From JADLDB01 sp040755835 (GTDB lineage Bacteria > Myxococcota > Myxococcia > Myxococcales > Myxococcaceae), in NCBI GenBank assembly GCA_040755835.1, contig JBFMAB010000122.1:62001-126000 (forward strand): a stretch of 64,000 bases of DNA. The letters are read 5' to 3'. Of this stretch, positions 44,343 to 53,325 are shown piece by piece (positions within the stretch are counted from its first letter, which is position 1; every line of letters begins with the position of its first letter). The notes beneath the pieces were generated by a model that was given only the letters and a program-made list of their open reading frames with translations, did no database searches and was not told the DNA's origin. Position numbers and translations under genes: made by a program.

Positions 44343-44531
44343 ATGAACGAGACGACCGCCGCGAAGACCACCACCTGGCAGGGCCCCGAGCGCCGCACCC
44401 TGGGCGCGCCCGCGCCGACGTTCGGTGAGCTGCTCGTCGAGTGCAGCTGGCGCCCGACCGACCGCCCCATCGGCGTGTCCGACGGCTGGCTGCGCGCGAA
44501 CGGCTACGCGCCGGACCGCCGGACGCGCTGA
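44343..44531 (+). CDS. Small hypothetical protein (62 residues)
   Basis: ATG with TGGAG eight to nine bases upstream. The product (MNETTAAKTTTWQGPERR, then a Pro-rich middle and WRPTDRPIGVSDGWL) has no recognised family, signal or helix. Codon use is typical of the genome. It is divergent from the macro-domain gene. Confidence 0.55.
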   Translation: MNETTAAKTTTWQGPERRTLGAPAPTFGELLVECSWRPTDRPIGVSDGWLRANGYAPDRRTR

Positions 44532-44606
44532 CCTGCGAGCCGCGGCCTCATCCCGCAAGCGCGCCGGCCGAGGCGGTTGGCGATGACTGAGGTACCGTCA
44601 GGCCCC

Positions 44607-45725
44607 ATGCGTCTTCGTCTCGCGCTGTCGGGTGTCCTCGCGTCGCTCCTCCTCGCCTGCAGTGGAGGGGGTGGCAGCGACGGCGGCAGTGGAGGCGGCG
44701 CCGGCAGCGACCTGGTCCTCACGGGGAGTTGGAAGCAGGTCTTCGTCAGCGCGGGCGTGGACAACCCGTCGTCGGCTCCCCGCGTCGCGGCGCGCGCCGG
44801 TGAAGCGCGCCTCGCCTGGGTGTCGAAGACGCAGAGAACCCGTGTCCTCGTCGTCGACGCGATGGGTCCGCGTGAACTCACGCTGCCCCAGGGCACGAAG
44901 GGCAACCCGCGCGTGGCCTTCGCGGGAGCGGCGAGCGTCCTGGTGGTGCCGGACCCCCTCCAACTCGGCCGCTTCGCTGCGTACCGCGAGGAAGCCGGAA
45001 CCTTCAGTGCGCTCGCCTCGCCGGTGCCCGGCGATGAGCTCGGCGCCATCGAGGTGACCGCGCTGGGCAGCGACGTCTTCGTCGCCGCCCAGGACGTGAC
45101 GTTGAACGCGGTGGTCGTCGAGCGCCTCGACGGCGCCGCGTGGACGCGCATCGGCCGCTTCCCGCTGAGCGGCACGTTGGCGCGGCTTGGCTTCGTGGGC
45201 GACGGCAGGTCGCTCGTCCTCATGACGCTCGAAGGCACCGCGACGCGGACGCTGCGCGCGTACCGGAGCGGCGCGTGGGAGGAGCTGGGCGCTCCGCCGC
45301 CGCTCGCGTCGACGTCGTCGCTCCCTTTCATCGCCGTTGACGGGCAGCGCGTCTTCTTCCTCGAGTGGGACGAGGCGGCGCAGCAGTCCATCGCGTGGGT
45401 CCACGACGGCGCCGCCTGGAGTGAGTGGGCGCGCTCGCAGGCCAGTGAGTGCTTCCACGCCCTCGCCGTGCATGGCGGCGCGCTGTACACCTTCAGTGGC
45501 ACTTCGCCCAACAGCGGCAGCGCGCCCAGAACGCGGGAGCTGGCGCGGCTCGACCGCGGCGCTGTGACGCGTGTCGCGCTCCCGTTTGGCCCCGACTCGC
45601 GCGGCGACGTCATGCTGTACGAAGGCAGCTTCCTGGTGTCGGGCGGCGACGCGTTCTACGCGACGTATGGCGAACAGGGGACGAGCGGCTTCAACGCGGT
45701 GCGACTCCATCGCGTGGCGCGGTAG
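44607..45725 (+). CDS. Beta-propeller-like lipoprotein
   Basis: A 372-residue lipoprotein: MRLRLALSGVLASLLLACSG has lipobox LLAC, followed by a Gly/Ser linker (GGGGSDGGSGGGAGSD). The mature part has repeated strands of about 45-50 residues with W/Y-x-G-A-W elements (LDGAAWTRIGRFPL, YRSGAWEELGAP, HDGAAWSEWARS), which suggests a beta-propeller. No enzyme motif. Probably a surface-exposed protein. The ATG at 44607 opens the signal peptide. Confidence 0.75.
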   Translation: MRLRLALSGVLASLLLACSGGGGSDGGSGGGAGSDLVLTGSWKQVFVSAGVDNPSSAPRVAARAGEARLAWVSKTQRTRVLVVDAMGPRELTLPQGTKGNPRVAFAGAASVLVVPDPLQLGRFAAYREEAGTFSALASPVPGDELGAIEVTALGSDVFVAAQDVTLNAVVVERLDGAAWTRIGRFPLSGTLARLGFVGDGRSLVLMTLEGTATRTLRAYRSGAWEELGAPPPLASTSSLPFIAVDGQRVFFLEWDEAAQQSIAWVHDGAAWSEWARSQASECFHALAVHGGALYTFSGTSPNSGSAPRTRELARLDRGAVTRVALPFGPDSRGDVMLYEGSFLVSGGDAFYATYGEQGTSGFNAVRLHRVAR

Positions 45726-45755
45726 CGCGGCGACCGCCGCTTCGTTTCCCGGCGC

Positions 45756-46022
45756 GTGGAGCGACTCCAACCTCGTCTCCGCCGCGGACGATGTGCGAGC
45801 GCACGCGGCGGGCGCCATCGGCGTCACGTTCGTGCACAGGCAGCGCGCGGCGCGCGCCAGCGGCGGCGCGTCGGCGGCCACCTCGACGCGCGGTGCCTCC
45901 GTCAGGTGTCCGGCCACGTCGTGGTCGTGCGCCTCGTCGACGAAGCCGGTGAACCAGCCCGAATCCCCTCCGGCGCGGTGCGCTTCACCGCGAAGGAGGC
46001 CTCTCTCACGACAGCGCCTTGA
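45756..46022 (+). pseudogene. Possible gene fragment
   Basis: Between the lipoprotein and the amidase, coding-like codons end in HVVVVRLVDEAGEPARIP then SGAVRFTAKEASLTTAP with a stop at 46020-46022. Upstream coding-like pieces lie in another frame (AWSDSNLVSAADDVRAH). There is no convincing start. I read it as a degraded gene of unknown origin; the tail overlaps the amidase end by 17 bp. Confidence 0.25.
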
Positions 46023-47688
46023 CGTGAATCGGCGGCACGCGGCGCTCCACCGCGGCCTCCACCACGCGGCCGAGGCGCAACAGCAGATGCTCCTCCCACG
46101 GGCGGCCGAGCAGCTGGAGGCTCACGGGCAGGCCCGCGGCGTCGAAGCCCGCCGGCACCGCGAGCGCGGGGAAGCCGGTGAGGTTCCCGACGCGGACGAA
46201 GCGCATCAACTGGTCCACCACCGGGAGGTTGGACTCACCGTCGGGCAGCGTCTCTTCGGGAATCGGCGGCGCGGTGCACGCGGTGGTGGGCGTGACGACG
46301 ACGTCCACGTCGTTCATCAGCGCGAGGTACTCGCGCGTCAGCTTGTGCCGGTGCCGCATCGCGTGGACGAGGTCCGTCGCGCGGAAGTGCCGGCCGATGG
46401 CGAGGTTGGTGCGCGAGTCGAGCGCGAAGCGCGTGGAGTCCTCCTCCACGTCGTCGCGCATCGCCGTCGCCATCTCCGAGAGGATGATGACGGCGTGGCT
46501 CCAGAGAATGGTGTTGAGGTCCGGCGGCGGAATCTCCACCACCTTCGCGCCCGCGTCGGTGAGCGCCCGCACCGCTTCCCTGCAGCGCTTCACGACGTCG
46601 GGGTCCGCGTCCTCGAAGTACGGCGCGCAGAGGCCCAGGCGCACGCCGGCGAGGTTGCGGTTCTCGTAGGCCGACAGGTGCGCCGGCGGCTGCGCCTGCG
46701 ACACGAAGTCGTGCGCGTCGGGGCCCGCGATGAGCGCGTACGCCGCCGCCACGTCGTCCACCGTGAGGCCGATGGGCCCGACGTGGCCCACGTTCCAGCA
46801 GAGCGCCGGCACGCCCGTCTCGGGGATGCGCCCCCACGTCGCCTTCAGGCCGACGACGCCGCACAGCCCCGCAGGGATGCGGATGGAGCCGCCGCCGTCC
46901 GCGCCGATGGCCACCGGGCACAGGCCCGCCGCCACCACCGCCGCCGAGCCGCTCGAGGAGCCGCCGGTGATGTGGCCCCGGTTCCACGGGTTCCGCGCCG
47001 GCCCGTAGTGCGGGTTCAACCCGATGGGGTTGATGCCGATTTCGTTCATGTTGGCCTTGCCGAGGATGACGGCGCCGCCGGCCTTCAGGCGCTCGGCCAC
47101 CACCGAGTCCTTCGTGGCCACCCGCTTCAAGAACTTCGTCCCCAGCGTCGTGGGGAAGCCCGCGAGGTCCACCTCGTCCTTCAGCACGACTGGCACGCCG
47201 TCCAGGACGCTCCGCGCCTCGCCCGCGCGCAGGCGGCGCGCCGCGGCCTCCGCGTCCTTCAGCACCTCCTCCGGCTTGCGCGCGATGAAGAAGCCCATGC
47301 GCTCGTCGCGGCCGTCGAGGCGCTCGATGGCGTCATGCAGCCGCCGCACCACCGACACCGGGTCGCCGCCGTCGCGGTACGCCTGCGCGTAGGCGGACAC
47401 CGTCTCGAGGCGCGTCAGCCCGGCGAACCGCGCGCCGCTCGCGTGCACCGCGCGCTCCGCCAGCTGCAGCGGGCCCTGCGGCTCCGCCGCCGGCTCGCCG
47501 TGCGGCAGCGGCACCTGCACCGGCGACGCATCCCCCGCGCTCGCCTTCTTGAACGCCTCGAAGCCGGAGTCGTTGACCAGCTTCGACAGCAGCACGGGGC
47601 CCACGCCGCTCTCGAGGGCGTTGACGAAGGCCTTCAGTGGCAAGCCCGCGACACGCGGCGCCTTCACCGGGTTGCGATGGTAGGTCAT
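46006..47688 (-). CDS. Amidase-signature family hydrolase
   Basis: A 560-residue enzyme. The Ser-cisSer-Lys triad is present: Lys in GVPVVLKDEVD (about 169), the glycine-rich ITGGSSSGSAAVVAAG (about 243-258) and the following ADGGGSIRIPAG. The first ~110 residues are an extra helical domain (PLKAFVNALESGVGPVLLSKL) not found in GatA. Substrate unknown; homologous enzymes hydrolyse amides in detoxification or nitrogen use. Not gatA, because no gatB or gatC is adjacent. The ATG at 47688 opens an ordinary coding frame. Confidence 0.9.
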   Translation of the reverse strand: MTYHRNPVKAPRVAGLPLKAFVNALESGVGPVLLSKLVNDSGFEAFKKASAGDASPVQVPLPHGEPAAEPQGPLQLAERAVHASGARFAGLTRLETVSAYAQAYRDGGDPVSVVRRLHDAIERLDGRDERMGFFIARKPEEVLKDAEAAARRLRAGEARSVLDGVPVVLKDEVDLAGFPTTLGTKFLKRVATKDSVVAERLKAGGAVILGKANMNEIGINPIGLNPHYGPARNPWNRGHITGGSSSGSAAVVAAGLCPVAIGADGGGSIRIPAGLCGVVGLKATWGRIPETGVPALCWNVGHVGPIGLTVDDVAAAYALIAGPDAHDFVSQAQPPAHLSAYENRNLAGVRLGLCAPYFEDADPDVVKRCREAVRALTDAGAKVVEIPPPDLNTILWSHAVIILSEMATAMRDDVEEDSTRFALDSRTNLAIGRHFRATDLVHAMRHRHKLTREYLALMNDVDVVVTPTTACTAPPIPEETLPDGESNLPVVDQLMRFVRVGNLTGFPALAVPAGFDAAGLPVSLQLLGRPWEEHLLLRLGRVVEAAVERRVPPIHVKALS

Positions 47689-47759
47689 GGCCGCGCACCG
47701 TAGCGCACTCGCCCGGTCGCGCCGTTGAATAGCCGGCGCTCCACCCGGTCCAAGGCGGC

Positions 47760-48194
47760 ATGAACCGAACCCTCCTTGGAGTGTCCCTGGCGGTGGCGAT
47801 GGTGAGCGCGACGGCGGCCCGCGCGGATGACTGCGACGCGCCCTACGGGCGGTACCACGGCGCGGCGCCGGTGGTGGCGCAGCGGCCGCCTCCGATTCCC
47901 ATCGTGGCGCCGCAGCAGAGTCCCCATGGCCGCTACGAATGGCGCGACGTGCAGCGCTGGGTGCCCGCGACGTCGACGCAGGTGTGGGTCGAAGGCCGCT
48001 GCGTCACCAGGCGCCACGGCCGGCGCGGCCGCTTCGAGCACACGCGCTGCACGCCCGGCCACTATGAGACCGTCACCACGCCCGGCCGCTACGAGACGCG
48101 GCAGGAGTGGGTGTGGGTCGCGTTCCCGCCGCCGCCCGTCCGCTTCGGCGCGACGTTCGGCAACGGCGGCGGCTTCACGGTGACGATGCGCTGA
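47760..48194 (+). CDS. Secreted hypothetical protein
   Basis: A 144-residue protein with a Sec signal peptide (MNRTLLGVSLAVAMVSATAARA). The mature part is rich in Arg, Tyr, Trp and Pro with two related strands, WVEGRCVTRRHGRRGRFEH and PGHYETVTTPGRYETR, followed by EWVWVAFPPPPVRFG. Three Cys. No family recognised; likely an envelope protein. Divergent from the amidase. Confidence 0.7.
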   Translation: MNRTLLGVSLAVAMVSATAARADDCDAPYGRYHGAAPVVAQRPPPIPIVAPQQSPHGRYEWRDVQRWVPATSTQVWVEGRCVTRRHGRRGRFEHTRCTPGHYETVTTPGRYETRQEWVWVAFPPPPVRFGATFGNGGGFTVTMR

Positions 48195-48328
48195 CCCCCG
48201 AGACCGCAGCGCGGCTTCAAGCGGGGGCTCCGGGCCGGTTCCGGGGCCCTCGTCGTTTTCCGCACTGGCGCGAGGCGCCCGGCTTCGAGCGCCGCTCCGG
48301 CGCGTTTTCGGGGTAGAACCTGAAGCCG

Positions 48329-50287
48329 GTGTCGGCGCCAACGCACAGGCCGGTCGTGGTGCTCCCTCCGGGGGGCCCGCTGCGCGCGCGGATCACCTCG
48401 CTGCTGGGCGCGGCGCAGGTGCCGGTGCTGGACGAGGCGCCGCACGACCTCGACGTCGCCATCATCGACCTGCAGGCGCCGGGGGCCCAGGCCGCCCGGG
48501 ACGCGCTGCTCGAGGCCGCGCCGCGCGCCGCCATCTTCGGCGTGGCGCCGCCCGACCACCCGATGGACCCGGTGGTGCTCGAGGTCGTCGCGCCGTCCTC
48601 CCTCGACGCGGAGCTCGTGCCGCGCCTCGGCCACCTGCGCGCGCGCCTCGCGACGCTGAAAGAAGCGCAGCAACGCCAGCGCGACCTGAAGGTGCTGCTC
48701 GAGCTGACCGCCGCGTACGCCGAGGCCGCCGACGTCGACGAGCTGTTCCACGACGTCACCCGCCGCCTCGCCGAGGAGGTGCAGATCGACCGCGTGGCGC
48801 TCGTCGTCACCGACGCCGAGCGCGGGGAAGGCACCATCGTCGCGGCGAGCGATGACGCGGCGCTGAAGGATCTCCGCATCGACCTCGCCCGCTACCCCGA
48901 GGTGCGCGAGGTGCTGCGCACCGGCAAGCCCGTCATCCTCGAGGACGCGCCGACGCATCCGATGCTCGAGGATGTGAAGGACGCCGTCTCGGCCCAGGGC
49001 ATTCGCAACATCGCCGCGCTGCCGCTGGCGGTGCGCGGGCAGGTGGAAGGCGTGCTGCTCCTGCGCCGCACCACCGTGGGCGCCTTCAACCCGCGCGAAG
49101 TGGAGTTCCTCACGACCGCGGCGCACGCCACCGCCGTCGCGTTCCGCAACCTGACGCGCCTCGAGCGCGTGCGCGGGCAGCGCGAGAAGGAGAAGTCGGC
49201 CCGCATCGCCGCCGAGGAGCGCGCCGCCACCTTCAAGCGCTACCAGGCGTACTTCGACCACCTGTCCGACGGCGTGGCGATTCTCGACAGCCGGGCGTGC
49301 GTCGTGTCGCTGAACCCCGCGGGCCTCAAGCTGCTCGACGTCGACGCGAAGCAGGCGGTGGGCCGGCACATCAACGCGCTCACCAACCCCACCGACGACG
49401 CACTGCTCATCGACGTCCTCTACTCGGTGTCGAAGGGGGAGGCGCGCGGCGACGTGGACCTGCACGTGCGCACGCTCGCGGGCCGGCGGTTGACGCTGTC
49501 GGTGTCGGCGGCGCCGATGGCGGGCGACACCGCGGGCGAAGGCGTGGCGGTGCTGACGTTGCGCGACGTGACGCGACAGCGCGCCATGGCCAAGGAGCTG
49601 CGGCAGACGACGGACTTCCTCGAGCGGCTCATCGACTCGTCGGTGGACGCGGTCATCGCCGCCGACCTGCGCGGCAACATCATGCTGTTCAACAAGGCCG
49701 CCGAAGCCATCTGCGGCTACAGCGCCGCCGAGGTCATCGGGAAGCTGCACGTCACGCAGCTGTACCCGGAGGGCGTCGCGAAGGAGCTGATGGCGAAGCT
49801 CCGCAGCGGCGAGCACGGCGGCAAGGGCCGGCTCACGACCAGCCGCGTCGAGATTCTGAACCGCGCCGGCGAGAGAATCCCCGTCAACATGACCGCCAGC
49901 ATCATCTACGAGGGCGCCCGGGAGACGGCGACGGTGGGCATCTTCACCGACCTGCGCGATCGGCTGAACCTCGAGCGGCGGCTCACCGACGCCGAGGCCC
50001 GGCTGCTCGAGAGCGAGAAGAACGCCGTCATCGTCGCGCTCGCCGGCACCGCCGCGCACGAGCTGAACCAGCCGCTCACCTCGGTGATGGGCTACGCCGA
50101 GCTGCTCAAGCGGAAGATCAAGGACTCCGACCCGTCCTACCGGGCGGTCGACATCATCCACCGTGAGGCCGAGCGCATGGCGGAGATCGTGAAGAAGATC
50201 GGCAAGATCACCCGCTTCGAGACCAAGGCGTACGTGGGCTCGGCGCAGATCGTGGACCTCGACAAGGCGGCGGGTCATGAAGACTGA
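48329..50287 (+). CDS. GAF-PAS-PAS-HisKA sensor lacking an ATPase domain
   Basis: A 652-residue soluble protein. Residues 1-100 look like a degenerate receiver (LDVAIIDLQAPG). GAF follows (~115-285), then PAS (~300-415, FDHLSDGVAILDSRACVV) and PAS (~425-545, LIDSSVDAVIAADLRGN). The HisKA dimerisation helix AGTAAHELNQPLTSVMGYAE (~575-595) has the phospho-His, but the protein ends ~60 residues later with no N, G1 or G2 ATP-binding boxes. It overlaps the complete histidine kinase gene downstream by 11 bp. Start is GTG at 48329. I infer a heteromeric pair in which the partner phosphorylates it. Confidence 0.88.
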   Translation: MSAPTHRPVVVLPPGGPLRARITSLLGAAQVPVLDEAPHDLDVAIIDLQAPGAQAARDALLEAAPRAAIFGVAPPDHPMDPVVLEVVAPSSLDAELVPRLGHLRARLATLKEAQQRQRDLKVLLELTAAYAEAADVDELFHDVTRRLAEEVQIDRVALVVTDAERGEGTIVAASDDAALKDLRIDLARYPEVREVLRTGKPVILEDAPTHPMLEDVKDAVSAQGIRNIAALPLAVRGQVEGVLLLRRTTVGAFNPREVEFLTTAAHATAVAFRNLTRLERVRGQREKEKSARIAAEERAATFKRYQAYFDHLSDGVAILDSRACVVSLNPAGLKLLDVDAKQAVGRHINALTNPTDDALLIDVLYSVSKGEARGDVDLHVRTLAGRRLTLSVSAAPMAGDTAGEGVAVLTLRDVTRQRAMAKELRQTTDFLERLIDSSVDAVIAADLRGNIMLFNKAAEAICGYSAAEVIGKLHVTQLYPEGVAKELMAKLRSGEHGGKGRLTTSRVEILNRAGERIPVNMTASIIYEGARETATVGIFTDLRDRLNLERRLTDAEARLLESEKNAVIVALAGTAAHELNQPLTSVMGYAELLKRKIKDSDPSYRAVDIIHREAERMAEIVKKIGKITRFETKAYVGSAQIVDLDKAAGHED

Positions 50288-52211
50288 CGCGCGCCAGCGC
50301 GCCTTCGGCGCATCGAGCCCCGCGGCCGACGCCTTCCAGGCCTTCTTCGACATGGTCGACGCGCCCGCCGCGCTGTGCGGCGTGGACCTGAAGATCGTCA
50401 TCGCCAACCCGCCGTTCGAGGTGCTGTGCGGCGCGAAGGACCTCACCGGTCAGCTGGTCACGGATTACCTGTCGAGCGCCGCGCTGTGCGTGCCCGAGGA
50501 CGGCCACACCCACGACGTCGAGGTCACCTGCAAGACGGGGCAGGAGGTCACGCTGACCGTCTCGCGCCGCGGCGAGACGGTGGCGGTGGTGGCGCGGCGC
50601 CTGTCGCCGATGCTGGACAGCCTCGCGGCCGCGGGCCGGGCGCTCATCGAGCAGGCGCGCGTCGAGAGCGAGCTCCTCGACATCGGCCGGCACGTGGCCG
50701 GCGCCACCAGTGAGGAGGAGCTGGTCGCGACGGTGGCGCGCGGCGTGAAGAGCCTGTTTCCGCACCGCGCCTTCTGTGTGCGCATCGTCGACCCGCGCAC
50801 CTGCGCGCTCACCTCGCTGTACGCCGAGGGGCGCCTGCGCGACGGCGCGCGCGACGTGTTCCACCTGCGCCGCTCGATGGTGGAGAAGACGCACCTCGAC
50901 CCGCGCGGGCTGCCGGCGGAGCGGGTGAAGGTGACGTCGGGCGAGCTGCCGCTGCTCTTCCAGGGCAGCGTGCGCGGCATCTCCGCGCCGCTGGTGGCGT
51001 CGGGGCAGTTCTTCGGCGCGGTGAACCTGGAGTACCCGCCGGGCCTCTCGGCCGACGTGCTGTCCGACGAGCGCATCGTCATCCAGCTCGCGAACCAGGT
51101 GGCGGTCGCGGTGCGCAACGCGAAGCTCATCGACGAGCTGACGTTCGTGCGGAAGTACCTCGAGGAGCTGCTCGAGAACGCGAACGCGCTCATCCTCGTC
51201 GCCAACCGCGACGGCCGGGTGGTGGTCTTCAACGGCGCGCTGGTGAGGCTGACCGGCTACGGCAAGGCCGAGGTGTTGGGCACCGACGTGGCGAAGCTGG
51301 TGCCGGAGTCCGAGCGGTTGAAGCTCTTGCGCGTCCTGGACGCGTCGCTCAAGGGCGAGGCGGTGTCGGGCGTGGAGACGGCGCTGCTCGGCCGCGACGG
51401 CCGGGAGATGCGCGTGGCCTTCGCCACCAGCGCGGTGACGAGCCAGTCCGGCGAGGTGGAAGGCGTCATCGCCATCGGGCAGGACCTGACGCGCATGCGC
51501 GAATTGGAGAAGCGCATCATCCAGGCGGAGAAGCTGGCGTCGCTGGGGCAGCTGGCCGCGAGCGTGGTGCATGAAATCAACAACCCGATGACGGCCGTGG
51601 CCACGTACGCCGACGCGCTGCTGAAGCGCAGCCTCATGTCGCCGAACGCGGACCCGGCCGACGTCGACAAGTACAAGCGCATCGTCGACAACTCTGAGCG
51701 CGTGCTGCGCTTCACGCGCGACCTCGTCAGCTACGCACGGCCCGCGCAGGACAAGCCGGAAGAGGTCGAGGTCAACCAGGTGCTCGATCGCGCGGTGGGC
51801 TTCTGCGAGCACGTGTTGGTGAAGTACGGCGTCGCGCTCGAGCGCAACTACGGCCAGGTCGGCCCGTTCCTCGCGGTGAAGCAGAACCTGGTGCAGGTCT
51901 TCGTGAACCTCATCACCAACGCGTGTCACGCCACGCATGCCGGCGGGCGCATCACGTTGGCCACCACGAAGGTGGACGACCACGTGCTGGTGACGGTGAC
52001 GGACACCGGCTCGGGCATGGCGCCCGAGGTGCAGGCCCGCATCTTCGAGCCGTTTTTCACCACCAAGCCCGACGGCAAGGGCACGGGCCTCGGCCTGTCC
52101 ATCGTGCAGGGCATCATCGAGAGCCACGGCGGCACCATCTCCGTGGAGAGCGCGCCGGGGAAGGGCACCACCTTCACCGTGAAGCTGCCGATGCTGCGCC
52201 GGCTGGGCTGA
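50277..52211 (+). CDS. Sensor histidine kinase: PAS - GAF - PAS - HisKA - HATPase
   Basis: A 644-residue kinase. An N-terminal PAS-like fold (FDMVDAPAALCGVDLKIV) is followed by GAF (~130-285), PAS (~290-410, LLENANALILVANRDGRVVV), HisKA with AASVVHEINNPMTAVATYA, and a full ATPase domain: NLITNACHATHAGG (N box), DTGSGMAPEV (G1) and GKGTGLGLSIVQGI (G2). No receiver or membrane segment. Translationally coupled to the ATPase-less sensor upstream, so the two probably form one complex. No response regulator gene is adjacent. Confidence 0.93.
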   Translation: MKTDARQRAFGASSPAADAFQAFFDMVDAPAALCGVDLKIVIANPPFEVLCGAKDLTGQLVTDYLSSAALCVPEDGHTHDVEVTCKTGQEVTLTVSRRGETVAVVARRLSPMLDSLAAAGRALIEQARVESELLDIGRHVAGATSEEELVATVARGVKSLFPHRAFCVRIVDPRTCALTSLYAEGRLRDGARDVFHLRRSMVEKTHLDPRGLPAERVKVTSGELPLLFQGSVRGISAPLVASGQFFGAVNLEYPPGLSADVLSDERIVIQLANQVAVAVRNAKLIDELTFVRKYLEELLENANALILVANRDGRVVVFNGALVRLTGYGKAEVLGTDVAKLVPESERLKLLRVLDASLKGEAVSGVETALLGRDGREMRVAFATSAVTSQSGEVEGVIAIGQDLTRMRELEKRIIQAEKLASLGQLAASVVHEINNPMTAVATYADALLKRSLMSPNADPADVDKYKRIVDNSERVLRFTRDLVSYARPAQDKPEEVEVNQVLDRAVGFCEHVLVKYGVALERNYGQVGPFLAVKQNLVQVFVNLITNACHATHAGGRITLATTKVDDHVLVTVTDTGSGMAPEVQARIFEPFFTTKPDGKGTGLGLSIVQGIIESHGGTISVESAPGKGTTFTVKLPMLRRLG

Positions 52212-52323
52212 GCCGGGCGGCTGGGCGCGGCTCGCGCAAGTCGGCCCACACGGCCTCTGGCCCGGGGCCGGCGGGGTTTGAGGCCATCGGCGCGTCAGGG
52301 CTGCCCCGGTTGGCAGCGGCGGG

Positions 52324-53139
52324 CTATTCGGCGCCGTCGACTTCCTTCAGGAACTCCTCGCGCGAGATGAGCCCCTTGCGGGCCATGATGCGCATGAGCG
52401 CCCAGAATTTCCGCTCGAGCTTGGCGACCTCGTCCTCGTCGTCCGCGGCGCTGCCGAAGAGGAAGTCGAGGTCCTTCGACACGCCGGCGCCGCCCTTCTT
52501 CTTCACCTGCGCCTGCGACTGCCGCTCGCTGATGAGCTGCTCGAGCGCCGGGTCGGGCGTGCCGGGGGGCAGCGGGTTCGACGCGGAGACGATTTCCTCG
52601 CCCATCACCGTCGGCGGCTCGTCCTCCGCGGGCTCGAGCCGCACCGAGCCGCTCGCCACGCTCACCGGCGCGCGCGCCCGCGCCTCGGCGTCGGACACCT
52701 TGTGGTAGTAGCGGAGGATCGCCGCGCGAATCTGCGAGTGCGTGGAGACGTAGGCCGCCACCTTGAGGCCGGTGGTGAACTCGATCTCCTCCATCGCGCT
52801 CTGGTTGAGCGGGTCCGACAGCGCCACCATGAGCCGCTTGTTCGGCGTGCCCTTGCCCTCGATGGCGAAGGGGAACAGCTCGTGCTGCTCGCAGAAGCGC
52901 GCGCGGAGCATGTGCACCGCGGACCAGTCGACCGCCACCTGCGTCAGGTCCACCGTCGCGAGGCCCAGGGACTGCCCCAGCACCTGCGCGAGCATCACCT
53001 CGGTGATGACACCCTGCTGGATGAGCGTGATGCCCAGCCGCTGGCGCGTGCGCTTCTGCGCCAACAGCCCGGCCTCGAGCTGCGCCTGGGTGATCGCCCG
53101 TCGCTCGACCAGGAGCTCGCCAATTCGCTTCCGCGTCAT
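52324..53139 (-). CDS. Stand-alone MshEN (GspE N-terminal) domain protein
   Basis: A 271-residue soluble protein. Residues 1-150 are two MshEN half-motifs, RIGELLVERRAITQAQLEAG and RLGITLIQQGVITEVMLAQV, plus the beta part (RLMVALSDPLNQSAMEEIEF), as in the N-terminus of type II/IV secretion ATPases. The ATPase is missing. RLGxxL...G repeats of this type bind c-di-GMP in MshE, so this is a candidate receptor. The C-terminus is a low-complexity linker and a helical tail (ALMRIMARKGLISREEFLKE). It is divergent from the TolQ-like motor gene, a suggestive position. The ATG at 53139 directly precedes the first motif. Confidence 0.85.
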   Translation of the reverse strand: MTRKRIGELLVERRAITQAQLEAGLLAQKRTRQRLGITLIQQGVITEVMLAQVLGQSLGLATVDLTQVAVDWSAVHMLRARFCEQHELFPFAIEGKGTPNKRLMVALSDPLNQSAMEEIEFTTGLKVAAYVSTHSQIRAAILRYYHKVSDAEARARAPVSVASGSVRLEPAEDEPPTVMGEEIVSASNPLPPGTPDPALEQLISERQSQAQVKKKGGAGVSKDLDFLFGSAADDEDEVAKLERKFWALMRIMARKGLISREEFLKEVDGAE

Positions 53140-53229
53140 CAGACCCCCGACTACCACGCGGCCTCTCGTGTAGGAAAAATCAAGGACCTTTCGCCGCTTG
53201 TCGTGGTCCGTAATCCGAAGTCGGTTGCC

Positions 53230-53259
53230 TTGACACCCTTTTCACGCGGGGCCTATGGT
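53230..53259 (+). promoter_or_regulatory. Predicted sigma-70 promoter for the motor cluster
   Basis: TTGACA (53230-53235), 18 bases, TATGGT (53254-53259). The -35 is a perfect match and the -10 matches 4 of 6. It lies 67 bp upstream of the TolQ/AglR-like start. The surrounding bases are clearly more AT-rich than the rest of the window. Confidence 0.7.
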
Positions 53260-53325
53260 GCGCCGGCTTTTCCGGGTTTTGTGATCCGGGAAGACGGCAA
53301 GGGACCCTTTGGAGGTACATCTGAA

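Noticed and set aside
46006..47688. GatA (glutamyl-tRNA amidotransferase subunit A)
   Set aside because: It has an extra N-terminal domain and no gatB/gatC neighbours; a general amidase is a safer call.
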